A DNA stretch of 36,824 nucleotides, taken from contig UZAN01042598.1 of the NCBI GenBank assembly GCA_900618425.1, positions 3,564 through 40,387 of the forward strand, read 5' to 3'. The first letter of the stretch is position 1. The number at the start of each line of letters is the position of its first letter. Shown one piece after another: positions 11,955-24,108 of the stretch. Made by a program: the position numbers and the translations under genes. The notes beneath the pieces are model-generated. The model saw nothing but the letters and a program-made list of their open reading frames with translations, did no database searches and was not told the origin of the DNA. The stretch is from Echinostoma caproni. Taxonomy: Eukaryota > Platyhelminthes > Trematoda > Plagiorchiida > Echinostomatidae.

Positions 11955-12640
11955 ACGATGGCTTTTCTTAGAGCGCTCTGTAAGCGGCCGCTTTTTCAAA
12001 GGATATATCGCATGGTCTGACGACGGTAGCTTTCAACTCTCCCTTGCTATCGGAGTCGGTAATTCTGCCGTTTACTTCCAGTTGGTTGATAACAGAGCTT
12101 CATCTATTCCATTGATTTGACCACCATTAACATAGTGATGAGCATGAATGTCGCATTCGGGGGAAAATCTCCAAAATCCCGGTGAATAACGCCGAGCATT
12201 TTTTATCTTTGTGGTTCATGGCGGTGGGAACAAGTGGGAACAATTTTCAATAGACTCCAGGCCTCATTTTAGGTGATAGTTGGTACATCTATCAGAAGCC
12301 TACCAGAATTAGTTGGAGAAAATACCCCAAGGCAGACGGTGCCTGCCCAGAGGTCATATGACTTGCCTAATAAAAGCGGTTGCTCAGCATATCACAACCG
12401 ATACGGATGTAGTCTTTGTGACAACTGCAGCTGGTGGCTTGTTGAATTAACAATCCGAGCAAATCAAAGGACGCATAGCCTTCCGGGGACACCACTGTAC
12501 AAGTAATCTTTTGAACAATCATTCTGACTTTCCTCAAGATTCCGGAAAACAGAGGGTAAAGAAGTGTTTTGGTGTCACTCAACCTGCTCTCAACCAGGCC
12601 ATGTGCAAATCGCACCTTAGCATAAATCGAATACCGTCTC
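11955..12640 (-). pseudogene. unidentified decayed coding-like stretch
   Basis: On the - strand at about 12180-11960 one frame reads protein-like (S-P-E-C-D-I-H-A-H-H-Y-V-N-G-G-Q, then I-N-G-I-D-E-A-L-L-S-T-N-W-K) up to a stop. A second frame carries on (V-N-G-R-I-T-D-S-D-S-K-G-E-L, ending A-A-A-Y-R-A-L and a stop). Upstream, the 12615-12367 frame is open for 82 codons with several Cys. The alternating open frames suggest an old coding insert with frameshifts, possibly from a mobile element in the intron. I do not recognise a family, and chance open frames remain possible. Confidence 0.25.
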
Positions 12641-12819
12641 GGAGATTAAATGAGACAACGTGGCTATCGTCATTTTCTTCGGGGTTGTGTTTGCTGTCAT
12701 TATAAAAAAGACCTGGATACCCTCGAGCTAATCAGAGCTGAATGCTACCAGGCACGTCCCCGGGTTGTGGATTGGGCGACTATCACTGGAGAAGGTTAGC
12801 TGTGAANGTTGTGGCATAC

Positions 12820-13200
12820 CACAACAAATAGGCAGCCGCGAACAAACAGCGGCGGAAGTACCATGATGTGGTGGGTTTCAGGCTGGTCACCTGGCTTTTG
12901 TTTAAAAGCTGCATCAGCCCAATGACGGTGTCGTGACAAAGGTCGATGTTACTGGCCTTTAAAAACTAAATTCATTGGCCCCCTCACTTCCGAGGTGAGG
13001 GCTTGCCTCCTGCTGCTTGCAGTTCGTACTTGGCTGTGCAAAGCCCAGAGGTGAGCCCTCAAAATAAAAAAGCCGAGTGACGCTGGGGGCGGTGGTCGTA
13101 CCAAACGCCCAAGTAACTTTATGATCATGAACATGTATGGAGCCGGCTTATTGTTGCCAAGGCGCCAGCAGTAGTAAATCAAATACCTGAGAGCCATAAC
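12820..13200. other. GC-richer intronic segment, unassigned repeat?
   Basis: This segment of intron 3 stands out from its AT-rich flanks. It includes a short imperfect palindrome (ccctcac..gtgaggg near 12980) and an open - strand frame of 82 codons (13197-12949) without recognisable motifs. Possibly the end of a retroelement; no family assigned. Confidence 0.2.
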
Positions 13201-13721
13201 GAAGCTCTGTTTATATATTAAAGAATAATGCAGTTATACCAGCGACCGCGGTAAATATAATCGGATGGCACAATCCCCCATAACAATATATCCACTCAGA
13301 TCATCCTCTTTCATCATCCACAACGTTTACAATGCGAATATTTGTGTTTGAGCATGTTATGTCGATCAACTGGAGGCATCTGTGTTACACTCTGTACGTG
13401 TGTGTGCTGAGTCAGCGTGGACTAAGTGTAAATGATTTTGTTACTGTTTCATTTTCACGATACCTGTAATTTTGTTTTGTACCGACCGTGTAAAATTGAG
13501 TGTAATATGCTTTGTTTTGAAAGAAAATGACATAAGCTTTGATGTCAATGGGAACAACAATTTGGTTTTGGATTCGATTTGTAATCAATCTTTGGGCTAT
13601 TCATCAACAAGGAATTGATCTGTGTATATTCGATTGATCTATCGAAATCAACATCCATTTTTTCATCGATTAGCAACTTTTTGACAGTACTTTCTCATCT
13701 AGCTTTTATTTCTTCTCTCAG

Positions 13722-13872
13722 TTGCCAGGTTTATACGGTGGTAAACGGGTTGTGAGTCATCTCACTTTGGTCAATTTGACACGGTCTGATGACGGAACCA
13801 TTTATATTTGCAAGGTGACACACATCGAATGGATTCGGTCCTATGCACGTTACTACGCCCTGGTCGTTCTCT
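13722..13872 (+). CDS. Receptor exon D: C-terminal half of split Ig domain
   Basis: Internal exon of 151 nt, phase 0 in and phase 1 out (GTGAGT donor at 13873). It reads L-P-G-L-Y-G-G-K-R-V-V-S-H-L-T-L-V-N-L, then T-R-S-D-D-G-T-I-Y-I-C-K-V-T: the E strand and the classical D-x-G-x-Y-x-C motif of the F strand. It ends Y-Y-A-L-V-V-L. With exon C it completes one Ig domain, supplying the Cys partner. N-L-T is a possible glycosylation site. The join to exon E makes V-L-Y-P-P, matching the other inter-domain linkers. Confidence 0.8.
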
Positions 13873-15570
13873 GTGAGTACTGATTTCACTGGCTGGTCGT
13901 ATGCAACCATTCTGATTTTTTTTCAAGCTATTCAGAGAAATAGTAATTTTTTCGCTCACTATTCTTTTTTTAATTTTCTGCAATTCTGTTCGTATATTTC
14001 AAAACTCACATTCGAACACAATAAATGTATGACATATTTCTTTTCAGGTTACTTTTTCAAAAAAAGCATTATTTTTTCCTCACTATCTTTCATTTGGTTG
14101 CATTTGGTCGGCACGAAGGCAGCTGTTCTTTTGCACTCTTGAACGAAGATTGGATTGTTTAGTATTTAAATCAAATTAATTTTTCACAATCAACAAATAG
14201 AATTTGTCCCTTTTGAATGATTGTTTTCGACACATTGCCTCCGGGGTTGAGTTGACAGTCATTCATTTGAGGTCAGTCTGTTCCCTTTTTGTGTCGATTG
14301 TATTATCGTTTCACAGATACTTTCTGAAGCATATTGCTTTTGTCTTCAGTGCACTATATACAATACATTTCAGAAATAGAAACTAGGTCAAGCTCGGTGT
14401 TTTGTAGTCAAATAATTCTAGTCTTTAAATAAAGCTATAACTGTTAGCCCATCAAACATTTGCCGCCGACATGATCTAAAGTTCCACAGCTATGGCTTTG
14501 CCCTTTACAACTTTAATCCAAATTTTATTCAAATGAATAGCGAATTTGTGGAGAAAAGCATGAACTGTCCACATAATTTTCACTCCAAGTTTTGCGGGAA
14601 ATCGATTGTTCCAATTAGTCGGTGACTAGTTTGATGGCAGGCTTAACTCACGTATCGATTGATCAGCAGAGTGTAATAACAGACGCTCTGATAGGTTTGA
14701 CTATTTTTTGAATTTTCGCTACTACCGAATAAAGTAAAAAAGGGGTAGAAAAATTGCTCATTTTATACTTCCAACAGATATTTATTGTGAATAAAAGTTT
14801 TTCTGTAATTTTCTTTACAAAGTACCAGCGAAACTGTTATCCTTTTTGTTTCATTCTTTATCAAATACAGCATGTGATGAATCATGCCATTGTGCAATTT
14901 AAAAGGTTCATTTTCTGGTTCAAACTACTTTTCTGCGGAAAAAATGAAATGAATGAATTTTGCCCATTTAAATCGTCGTTGGCTTTTATTGAGATTACTA
15001 ATAAACTACAAGTAGTAAAATGAACTTAGCATTATCTTTACTGTAAGCGCTATCCCAATTTTTGATTGAAACTTGTCACCAAATAAGAATCAGTTATCTG
15101 TGTTGAACTTTGTTGGAAATACTTGGGAACGAAGTTCAAATTCTCATAAATAAATACTTTGCAATTTTTGACCGTTGATAGTGATTAAATAAAGACGCTC
15201 AGAGACCGTGTGTTCGACCAACATTGTCCGTGTTCCCTAATTTTTCCATCTATCCAATTGAATTTTGGTTGGCTAGAAACCCTCTTCCCTATAGTTGATT
15301 ATACAGCAGTGTTTACGAAAATGAAACATTTTGGGTACTGTTTAAAAAATCGGTAGTGGATCAGAACATTACTTTTTATTCTTAAGTCGGGGTGTATAAA
15401 AAGCATGAACTAATAATACTTTACTAATTTAATGCCAAAATGATTCAAATTAAACTGATTAACAAGAATGCTTTCGTATGCAATCAACATTACCTTTTAT
15501 GTGAGATTACTCGCCTTCAGTTTATAGAAGCTGATATAGGTTTTGTCTTTCGATTCAAAATCCCTCGCAG
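13873..15570 (+). other. intron 4 of the receptor gene
   Basis: GT..AG intron of 1,698 nt, strongly AT-rich, with T-rich tracts just after the donor. The short open frames are low-complexity Phe/Ser/Leu translations of this AT-rich DNA. No repeat identified. Confidence 0.65.
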
Positions 15571-15993
15571 ATCCACCACAGTTAAGCATAAGGGTATGGC
15601 CTGAAACGTGGCAGGATCGTTTGGCTTTGACCAAAACAACTTTACAATGCATACCGACTGGAGGAAGGCCTTTGTTAACAAACGATCCCGGGGAAGTCAG
15701 TGAACCGCAAAATGGAAGTTATTACGCGCGAAAAACGAACGACATTTGGAAATTCACTTGGCTGTTTCGTCCCACTTACCCGGATAATCTTTGGTCTCAT
15801 GGTCAGGCTCGTCCTCTGACAACGCTTGCCGGTTTTTCTGAGGTTGCACAAAACGCGTCAAAAATTCTCAATCACCACAATAAATCCGAGGTTATCCTTC
15901 ATCAACCTGGTCGGCAATTAGCCGGTGAATATACATGCTTGTTGGAGGGACCGGGAGGAGCTGTGCGTAGCTCAGTTGAGATGAAATTCGCAT
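15571..15993 (+). CDS. Receptor exon E: Ig-like domain
   Basis: Internal exon of 141 codons, phase 1 at both ends; acceptor 'ccctcgcag', donor GTGAGT. It starts P-P-Q-L-S-I-R-V-W-P-E. It has T-T-L-Q-C-I-P-T-G-G-R-P as the B strand, W-K-F-T-W-L-F-R-P as the C strand with core Trp, and L-A-G-E-Y-T-C-L-L-E-G-P-G-G-A-V as the F-G hairpin with the second Cys. All core Ig residues are present. Between B and C lies an insert of about 30 residues (N-D-P-G-E-V-S-E-P-Q-N-G-S). Several potential N-glycosylation sites occur (N-G-S, N-A-S, N-K-S). After splicing, the end joins exon F as F-A-F-P-P. The intron after it is the longest in the gene. Confidence 0.78.
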
Positions 15994-16150
15994 GTGAGTT
16001 CTCCACTCTTCCAGACCACACATTTATTTATATGCCTAAGCTTTCTAAATATATATATATAATGAATAAAAAGAATATAAAACATTGTACGAATGAGGTT
16101 AGTATGAATATTGGTTTCAAACAAAAGTTTATTAGTTACTGCTTGTGTTG

Positions 16151-16185
16151 TAAACTACTACTCACATTTGTGAGTAGTATGTTTG
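16151..16185. repeat. near-perfect hairpin in intron 5
   Basis: An 11-bp perfect inverted repeat (tactactcaca / tgtgagtagta, 16156-16166 and 16169-16179) with a 2-nt centre. After a one-base bulge the stem gains four more pairs (aaac / gttt). It lies 160 nt after the exon E donor. It could be a cruciform or an RNA hairpin in the pre-mRNA; no function is shown. Confidence 0.7.
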
Positions 16186-16866
16186 GAGTTCGTACAATTT
16201 TGCGATTAGTGGTTACTCACAATGGTGAAAAATAAACAACACACCTAGTAGAAAATTCGCACCTACCCTGGCGGAGTGGCACAGCAATCAATCTTTTGTG
16301 CTTGTCGAAACTATGGTTGGACGGTTTAGGATGTGAGTCTTTTGCCAATGTAACCCAGTTCACCCACACTCATTTCGTTCGTTCTCGGTCAACACACATA
16401 CATAATATAAATTGGGTATCTTGACCAGATATTTTTCTTTCCATGATATCAGAATATGGTCATCTATGTTATTTTAAGTAGTTTCCATAACCTGCTGCGA
16501 TCGGTTATTATCAGTTGCCAGTGTTTTTATGAGCGTATGTTATGGGAATGAGCAGCCGGGCGGTTAGTGTGTAGCCATTACAAACTGTCACCTTATAACT
16601 CCTACTGGCATTATGTGACAGGCGTGATGCGACTTGATTCAAACCAGAATTCCACAGATCTGATAACACTAAACATTTGTGTTCACATGATAGTGACCTA
16701 CTCAGAAATGAGGGCATTTTGTATTTTGTATTTGTGTAACTTTTGCAAGCTGAGATATGTTTACATTTTAGATAAAGTTGTACACTGGTCGTCACACCGG
16801 AGAAAATATAGAAGTATAGACAAATCCAATAGAGTGCGGTGTAACCGAATGTCTCAGAAATTTGAT

Positions 16867-17690
16867 TCATTCAAGTAAAGATTGACGTAATTCATTTATA
16901 ACTCGGTCCGTGTTGATCAAGATTCGAGTCAGATATAGTACAGAGGACTTATTGTAAATGTTTATTTGCGAGGGCAGATACCGAGAAGAGGAAAGAATGA
17001 TCAAGCGGGAGTGCCAAGAAGATAAGTCAAGATGCAACCGATGGGAGGGGTAGTTGGGAATCTTATTGGCAAAGGTCACACAAGACTTCGTATAACCATT
17101 AATAAGTTCTGTGATAAATGACTCGGCAGAAATTAAAGATGCACGGCTTATTATCATCAACCCATGATGGATAGTTTTAAAGTCTTGTTTCAATAAACCC
17201 GGAAACACTACAGAGGAGCAGTAAAGAAAATTAAGGAGAACACGTTGTTCAACAAAAGAGAACAAAACTTGTTGAGGAGTGCGAAAATGTCTGAGCTTTC
17301 AAAGCTAAAAGGAGAGGCATGCAAGTTTTTCCATACAGTTCTGAATGTGTGTCGGCTACCGAAAATTATTGTCGATAGTAACACCCAGGTATTTGGTTGA
17401 GGTCACTCTAGACAAAAGGTTACAATTAAAGGTTACAGTGTTCGACGGGAATGTAGAGCGGGAAGAACTAAAGAACTAAAGCACTTAGATGGGTTAAAAT
17501 TAAGGCCAGAATAGTTTGAAAACTGTTCGATTACGGACAGATTTTCAATGAACGATGAAACTTCCGAAGAAGAAGAAACGGTCTGACATGAAACGACATC
17601 GTCAGTATACATTTGGATATGAGCAGGATGTGGAACTGAAAGATCACCAATGAAAAGTAATAGACAATACGTCATAGGTCTGTAGCTTTC
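16867..17690 (-). mobile_element. non-LTR retrotransposon RT remnant
   Basis: On the - strand the sequence reads through the palm and thumb of a reverse transcriptase. I-Q-M-Y-T-D-D-V-V is the catalytic Y-x-D-D box (close to 17610), G-L-N-F-N-P-S-K-C follows, then S-T-K-Y-L-G-V-T-I-D-N-N-F (about 17395-17358), then a conserved thumb region ending in a stop at 16867. Stops interrupt it, for example a TAG at 17356-17358 where a Trp is expected, and the segments fall in two frames. N-terminal endonuclease and RT fingers are missing, so this is a 5'-truncated dead copy. Jockey/CR1-like from the motif style; the clade is not certain. It lies antisense within intron 5. Confidence 0.75.
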
Positions 17691-20600
17691 TCAATGGTTG
17701 CGATGTCCCATTGACAACCTTTATTTAAGAACTAAATTACGGTGAGCAATATAACCGAATTCCGAATCACGTAGTGTGTGGTCATATAGGAAGTGAACAG
17801 AGCTGCTTGCAGCTTTAATATATATCCGACAAACTTTCTAACGATTACTGCGAGCATAGAAATTTCTTCACACTGACTGAATGACCTACTTATTTGAAGA
17901 TTTTGCCGCAAATTCTACCCAATTCCACTACTGACTTCATTCCTGTCCTTTTAAATCCGACATAACGAATTCCTCCGTTAGTAGTTCATTCAACATTACT
18001 GGACTATGTGAAACTGGAGACAAATACTGAAACAGGAAGCTAGAAACTCTGAACATCCAATGAGTTGTTTTCCTCCGTGTGAACCTTTAGGGTTTGCATC
18101 AGAAATACAAATGAACTACCTCACTGCACAAACTGGAATGAATGTAACAGCCTCATGGGCAAGTTGGGTAGAGTAGTCAAGTGTAACGAAGCTAAGTCTG
18201 TCTTTCATCATTAGGGTCGTTGATTACTTTTAATGATTTTCACAGGGTTTTCCAAAACAGTGTGATGGAGAACGTAGTGCAACCCTAGTGGCAGTGCTTT
18301 TCCAGTAATGTACTTAAAAAAGAGTACAGAATAATGAAGAAACAAGTAGAAATATGTCCTCGATTTGAACAAATGATGTTGTTTATAATACATCAACTTT
18401 GCTTCCTCATTTAAGAAGAATGAGATGTATCAACCTGAGCCTCAATTATTTAAGCTTGATTAGGACACAGTGAGGAGTTACACAACACAACCGACATTGC
18501 TCTGTTTTTCAGTCCACCTGGATTCCCACAGAATTGTGCAGGACCCCGATGATTAGGGTTTAAATGTTGTTTAAATTGATAAATAAAGCAGCACAAACTG
18601 CATACTTTGTCTCACGACAGTTATGAATCGGGCGTCATACCATTTGCTTCAACGTGCACCTAAGTATGCGAGTAAAGTTTCTCTATCGTTGCGGAATCCG
18701 ATTCTCCGTGAAGTGGGTAAACGCACTACTTCTGAAATACCAAAAATACATGTGATCTGTTCTTGAGGTTTTTGTGGTAGGAGATACGTTAAATCTGTTA
18801 TAAAAATACACTTCTATACATGACACAGTCTGTTTTAGGTATTTCACTTGCAGTTCTTTATTCCTTTTTGGAATTGCATACAATATTAAATAAAGAAATA
18901 GTACTATCACTTCGAATTTAGTCTGTTGCTGTTTATTCCACACCTCGTGTCACAGTCGTCACCACTACTCTATCTGTCACGCATAATACATTCATTGTTT
19001 GACACCGGAGGTACCCGGGGAAAATGCAAATTCAATTTCAGATCATAAAAATATCGATCTATTTTGATTCTTGCTTGTCCGTTTTTTTGAAACAGTTGGA
19101 CACTTTTGAGGAGACATTGTTATAGCCCAAAACAATAATCTTGTCTCTCAAAGAGTGCCGGTTACACCTACCCGGATTTTTCGTCCTCCTTCGAAAGCTT
19201 TTGGTTTCTGGTTTTACCGTTTGTTCATTTATACTATCCTGACATTGGTGTCATTACTTCAGACTGGGGATAAAGAGCAATGGTTGATAGTAACGAGGAC
19301 TCCTTTGGAGGAAGGGAACTTATCATTTTATAAGTATAGTTATCGGGGCATGTACGCTAGTAAATCGTAAGAACAGTGGGTAGAATCGTTCAATGAAATC
19401 AAAAAGGGGATCAACAAACTTCACCGATTTCAATGTGACTATACTTCTCGGGGGTAGATTTCGGAGCCAATACAATCGTGACATAAACGACGACCAGTTT
19501 AGAAACGTTTCCCCTGTGCCCAATTCTTTGAAGCACTTGGTGTGCTTTTGGTCGGTCTGTCAACTTAGCAACCAAAACTTGCCTTCGATGAAATGCAAAA
19601 GAGATTTAAGGTGTATTCGCTTAGTATTTATTCGGCCTGTTTTAACGGTTATTGTACAAATTTTGAGTAGTAAAATATGTCCTTGATACTTACAGAACGT
19701 TTGAAGGTTTCTATTGATTTGCATGCTCCTGATTATGGTTCAGTCAATTTTATCCGTTTCTGTTGGAATATGCAGTAGCGTATAGTCACAAGGGAGTGCA
19801 TTTTGGAGAGGGATAACTAGGAAACTCAGGCAAATCACAAAAGAATTTAGCTGCTGATAGGCCTGTTTTGAATTCGTCCACAAATGCGTCTTTAGCGTGC
19901 CTTAACACCCATTATTTCTGTTCCAATTTTAGACTCATAGGGGAACTAATATTTCGCTTGTTTGTTTGATCGGACAGTTATTGAGCTGATCACGTGACTG
20001 GGTGGATAGCACGCATCATGTTTGGTTTTACATTCGCTATCAAGAACAAGAATAATAATAAAAACAACAACAATACCAACAACAACATGTGACCGTATAA
20101 CATGTTTGGTGCTGATGATGCGGCCAATCATTGAAACCTACACCTGATGAGATAATCATAATTAGCTCTGTTCGGATATGCGTGATATTCGTGCAACTTG
20201 GTTTATTGCATCAAACTCTGCGCGAATTCGCTCTCCTCGTGGAATCATTGTTTTCTCCTAGAAGGAATATTGACCATAATCATTGGACCAGAGTAAACTA
20301 GAACTTCTTATTCAAAACTATTGTTAGCTTTTGAAATATTGTGGGGTAACCGCCATGTTTAGATTGATGCTCAAACTGTGTCGCCTTCCAGTTGCCTGCT
20401 GTTCTTCTACTGCGTCTTTTGTCAAATAGTGGTTGTTGTAGCTTTCGCGTGATTCGGTCCCCCTGAATTGTTTGCACGCGACCGAGATGAGAACGGAAGA
20501 CAATTAACCGGTATCATGGAATTCTTCCACATCCGGGTTGTGTGAGGATGAATTACACGAATGATTTAAACTGTGAATACTAATTAATTTTCAAACAACT

Positions 20601-20706
20601 AAAGTTTCTAAATGATGAATGTGAAAATATAAAATTATATTCTCCCTGGATCCAGAAATATACGTGATACAGATCAACTAATTGAGCTTCTGATCGGTTT
20701 TTATAT

Positions 20707-20770
20707 GCCCTCTAGCTCAGCTCGTAGAGCTTACTCGATGCACAGATGTTGGTGTTGACTGTGCGTCGTT
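20707..20770 (+). repeat. tRNA-like fragment, degenerate SINE head?
   Basis: 'gccctctagctcagctcg' followed by 'tagagc' gives a good D-arm (ctc..gag) and an A-box match (TAGCTCAGCTCG). The expected B box and a paired acceptor stem are absent, so this is not a working tRNA gene. Confidence 0.35.
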
Positions 20771-21039
20771 AAAACTGAATTCTCATCAAAACTGGAAACT
20801 ATTTTCAGGTGGAGTTACGTGAAAAATACACAGAATTTACCGAAATGCGAGACTTCAAAATTTTGTTGAAAAATACGAATTTTTACTGAAAATAAACAGG
20901 AACGGTCTAGCGGCGTATTGAGTCATAATCGTCCTCAAATGTTCTCACTGTTCCCGAAAGTTTTGTGGTTTTTTCCATTCCTTAAACATTTTTGTGTAAC
21001 CTTTGCCGACTTTCCATAGTTTATGTTAAAGTCGTTAGA

Positions 21040-21490
21040 TGAAAACAAATAAATGTTACTCGACCACTACACTGATTTACAAGAGAAAACTCGCTACTAC
21101 TGCGCGTTGTCTTCTCGGGCGAACGAACCACATAGGCGTCATCGTCATTGTGGTTATATTCCTCCTTGGGACAGCCGAACCGGGCAAATCCATATGGCAT
21201 TTCTCGGAAATTAATTAACCGCCGTATCTTGTTGAACACGGGTGTGTGTGTATGTGCGCGCATATGGTTTTTGTTGTTGTTGTCTTCTGGTACGCACACG
21301 GTACAGCTCAACCGAAGAGAAACATATGGATGTGGAAATCAGAGTCGATTTACGCGCTGCGCTTCCTCCACGAGGCCCAGAGCGCTGGGGGCCTCAAAAA
21401 TGGACAGTTTTTAGAAGGCCGCCTAAGCATGCACAGTGGCTTTGTCTCGTGCTGGCGTATAGCAGATAGCCTGCGCAAGAACGTTGTCTA
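21040..21490. other. GC-richer stretch in intron 5, unassigned
   Basis: Three overlapping + strand frames and one - strand frame are open for 70-96 codons. The segment includes a GT-rich patch (21241-21262) and a 'gaggcccagagcgctgggggcctc' imperfect palindrome near 21382. The composition differs from the flanks, suggesting a repeat insert. No protein family recognised and no splice sites in phase with exons E and F. Confidence 0.25.
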
Positions 21491-22499
21491 AGTCAAGTCC
21501 ACTAAATTAGCGTTACCTTGGAGCATATAATGGGTTTTGTCCATGCTAAACTGCATACTTCTTCCTCTGCTTGTTTAACCGGCCTGATTCATTGTGGTTT
21601 CGCTACCTGAATGTTCAGTTGTGGTGTGTCGGCGCGGCGGTATTTATATGGGATTCGATTCAAAANTACCTGGTCTCAGAAATGTCTACTGTTCCAGAGA
21701 GGGCGATTTTTTCCTCCTTATCAGGATAGAGAATTCAACTTCTGTCACTCTACTTTCACTAATTTCAAACATTCCACCTCAAACTAAAGTGACATTTATT
21801 TTTTAACGAGGAGCAGTGGGAAACTACGGGGGAATTAATTTCAGACGATGAGTTTCATTATGAAAATCAGGTAAACACAATTTCTTTACAGTCACTCCTG
21901 GTTTAATTATTTATCATTGATCAAGATGCCTCTGAGGCGATTAGTTTCATAAGTGTATTCTCCGCCCCAAAATCAATTCAAGAAAATAGTTATTTGATGT
22001 AATCATTCACATAAGGTGTTGACCTCCAGCCATGTAACTCAGAGAACTATGACTAGAATGAATCACTCAAAAAACACGATATGTCTCGCCAATGATTCCC
22101 GAGGTTCCTTGCCGGACATTTCACTCTATTTTCTTTTGCAGCCAAACAATTCTTAGAACAGGTATCACGACAGTTTGGGGGCAAGCAAAGCATGGTGGAA
22201 TAATTTGATTATGCCGCACCTAGTAAGCGTAGACAAAATTAGAACTACGGTTTATTTGCACATCTGCCAGTTGTAATCAGTGTGAGTTTTGCTTCAAACG
22301 GACAGTACCACGATTAGATTAAATTTTTGCAAGTTGCGTTAAACTTGTGATTTTTTCTGGATATTGCATTCTGAAGAAAAATTACGACGCTAAATTTTTG
22401 GGTCGGTGAATTGTGTTTCCAAATGACTGAGTGCACTTTAGTAAGTTCAACCATGATTTGTTCGAATCTTCAGAAGAGCAGTACTTTCTAAGGTGGAAA

Positions 22500-22690
22500 C
22501 GTTGTCGAGGAAATTCGATAGGAAAGACCAGGCGGTGGTGGCTCGGTGGTGAAGGTTACCAAATTATCACCCCGGAGGACGTGTGTACGAATCCCACTAC
22601 CAACAATGCCTGACGTTCCCCCATCGTGCAGTGTATGGTAACCATTTGATTGACCACTACTCCGTTTCTGAAAATTATATCATTTAATCC
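22500..22690 (+). repeat. SINE2 copy 3, tRNA-derived
   Basis: Best-preserved copy of the family. The A-box match TGGCTCGGTGG is at 22539-22549 and a B-box match (gtacgaatccc) at 22585-22595. A body follows, containing 'gttcccccatcgtgcagtgtatgg' and 'tttgattgaccactactccgtttctgaaaatt'. It is in the opposite orientation to copies 1 and 2. Non-coding. Confidence 0.65.
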
Positions 22691-23778
22691 ATTCAATAGT
22701 AGAAATTCAAAAGAAAAAGAAAAAACTTCTCCATCTATTTCATTTTGGGAATGAAAGCTTTCCACCAACTGTGACCATGCTCTTTCAGGTGTACCATCCA
22801 TTGCATGTCGGATATTATTATGATATAACCTATTTGTACAAATAATTTTCACGGGGTGTCCTATGTCATTTAACCTTTCTATTCTTCTCTTTTTCCTGTT
22901 GTTGTTATTTTGTTGTTGTAGTTGTCGTCGACGTGCTCGTCATATGGGTGGTGGTGGTGGTGATCTTTGTTGGCGTGTGCACCGTGGGACACCTGTGACT
23001 TCAAGCTTTTTCAGACAACTTGTATCCCCTAACCTTCTGAATAAGAACTTCGATTTTTCACGTACAACAGGCATACCACTGCCACTAATTAGGGGGAATT
23101 TGTTATCTCCAGTCACCAGAAACACCGAGAATTTAGGAACGTAGAGTTTATTTGAAGTGATCCAAGTCGAGAAAGGCCATTCAGGTTGTAGTCAAGCAAC
23201 ACAAACAAATGCACATAAATACATTTTGCTCGAGTCAATTTATAAACTCGATCAAATTTGTTGATTAGTACGATTCCGGTCTAATTCGTCCGATAAACCA
23301 CACATTTGCCAGCTTTTGAAAACTTTAGTTTATCTGCAATAAATTTTTAACGTTATGCTGAAAGAATTAAGTTTGACGATACAGATCCTTAAGACAAGCG
23401 TTATCAAAATATACGGGCTGGTTTGATTATCGGAAGTCTGGCTGGCAACATGTTCAGTCTGTTCTCGCACAAACACGTACATGGAAGTTTGCCAGACTTG
23501 CAAATCAGTGGGATAAAATGTTAAATCAACCATTACGCCCCCCTGGTTTTACATTCGCCATACTGATCAAATAACCACACCAAATGCAGAAGAAACATGT
23601 GCGGCGCAGTCGTTTAGCCAGTTGAAATGCTAATTACAATACACCTGTTTCTCGTTTAAACACATCACGATTTCTGAGGATAAAATGTGTGCTTATAAAG
23701 TATATTACTTCCGGATCTATGTGGAAACTTTTGGATTAGCTACAGTGAGTCAAAACCCCAAACAATCACAACAACATT

Positions 23779-23799
23779 AACAACAACAACAACAACAAC
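23779..23799. repeat. (AAC)7 microsatellite
   Basis: Seven exact AAC units, flanked by imperfect A/C-rich sequence from about 23760 to 23815. Confidence 0.9.
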
Positions 23800-24108
23800 C
23801 AAAACAACAAAGGAAATACTGCAGATATTTATCCTACTAATGTGACCACCCCGTAAATGTAACACTGAGAATTATGACAAATTTCCTTATCAGAGTAAGC
23901 AAGTTTGTCTCCAACGAAAAAGAATCAAAATGAAGTTCATCTGATCACAAGACAGTTAGTTGACCGAAATGGAATGTCACCTCCGGGTTTTGATGAAAAA
24001 ATTGTTACAATTTAAACATTTCGTCAGTCCACAGTCGGAAAGGCATATTTGATAGTTGCTACACCTCTTTCCATCAGGCTGCAGTCGAAACGCGCAGTCT
24101 GAACCTGA

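Larger units (their letters stand above)
9373..13721 (+). other. intron 3, splits an Ig domain
   Basis: Phase-0 intron of 4,349 nt inside one Ig domain. Up to about 11290 it is AT-rich with nothing identifiable. About 11290-13200 is richer in G+C, contains ambiguous bases at 11596-11598 and 12807, and includes an apparent decayed coding stretch on the - strand (separate entry). From 13200 on it is AT-rich again, with a pyrimidine-rich acceptor (tttatttcttctctcag) ending at 13721. Confidence 0.65.

Noticed and set aside
16511..16870. 119-codon - strand frame adjoining the RT remnant
   Set aside because: It lies beyond the RT stop, probably in the element's 3' region or unrelated intron. No motif recognised.
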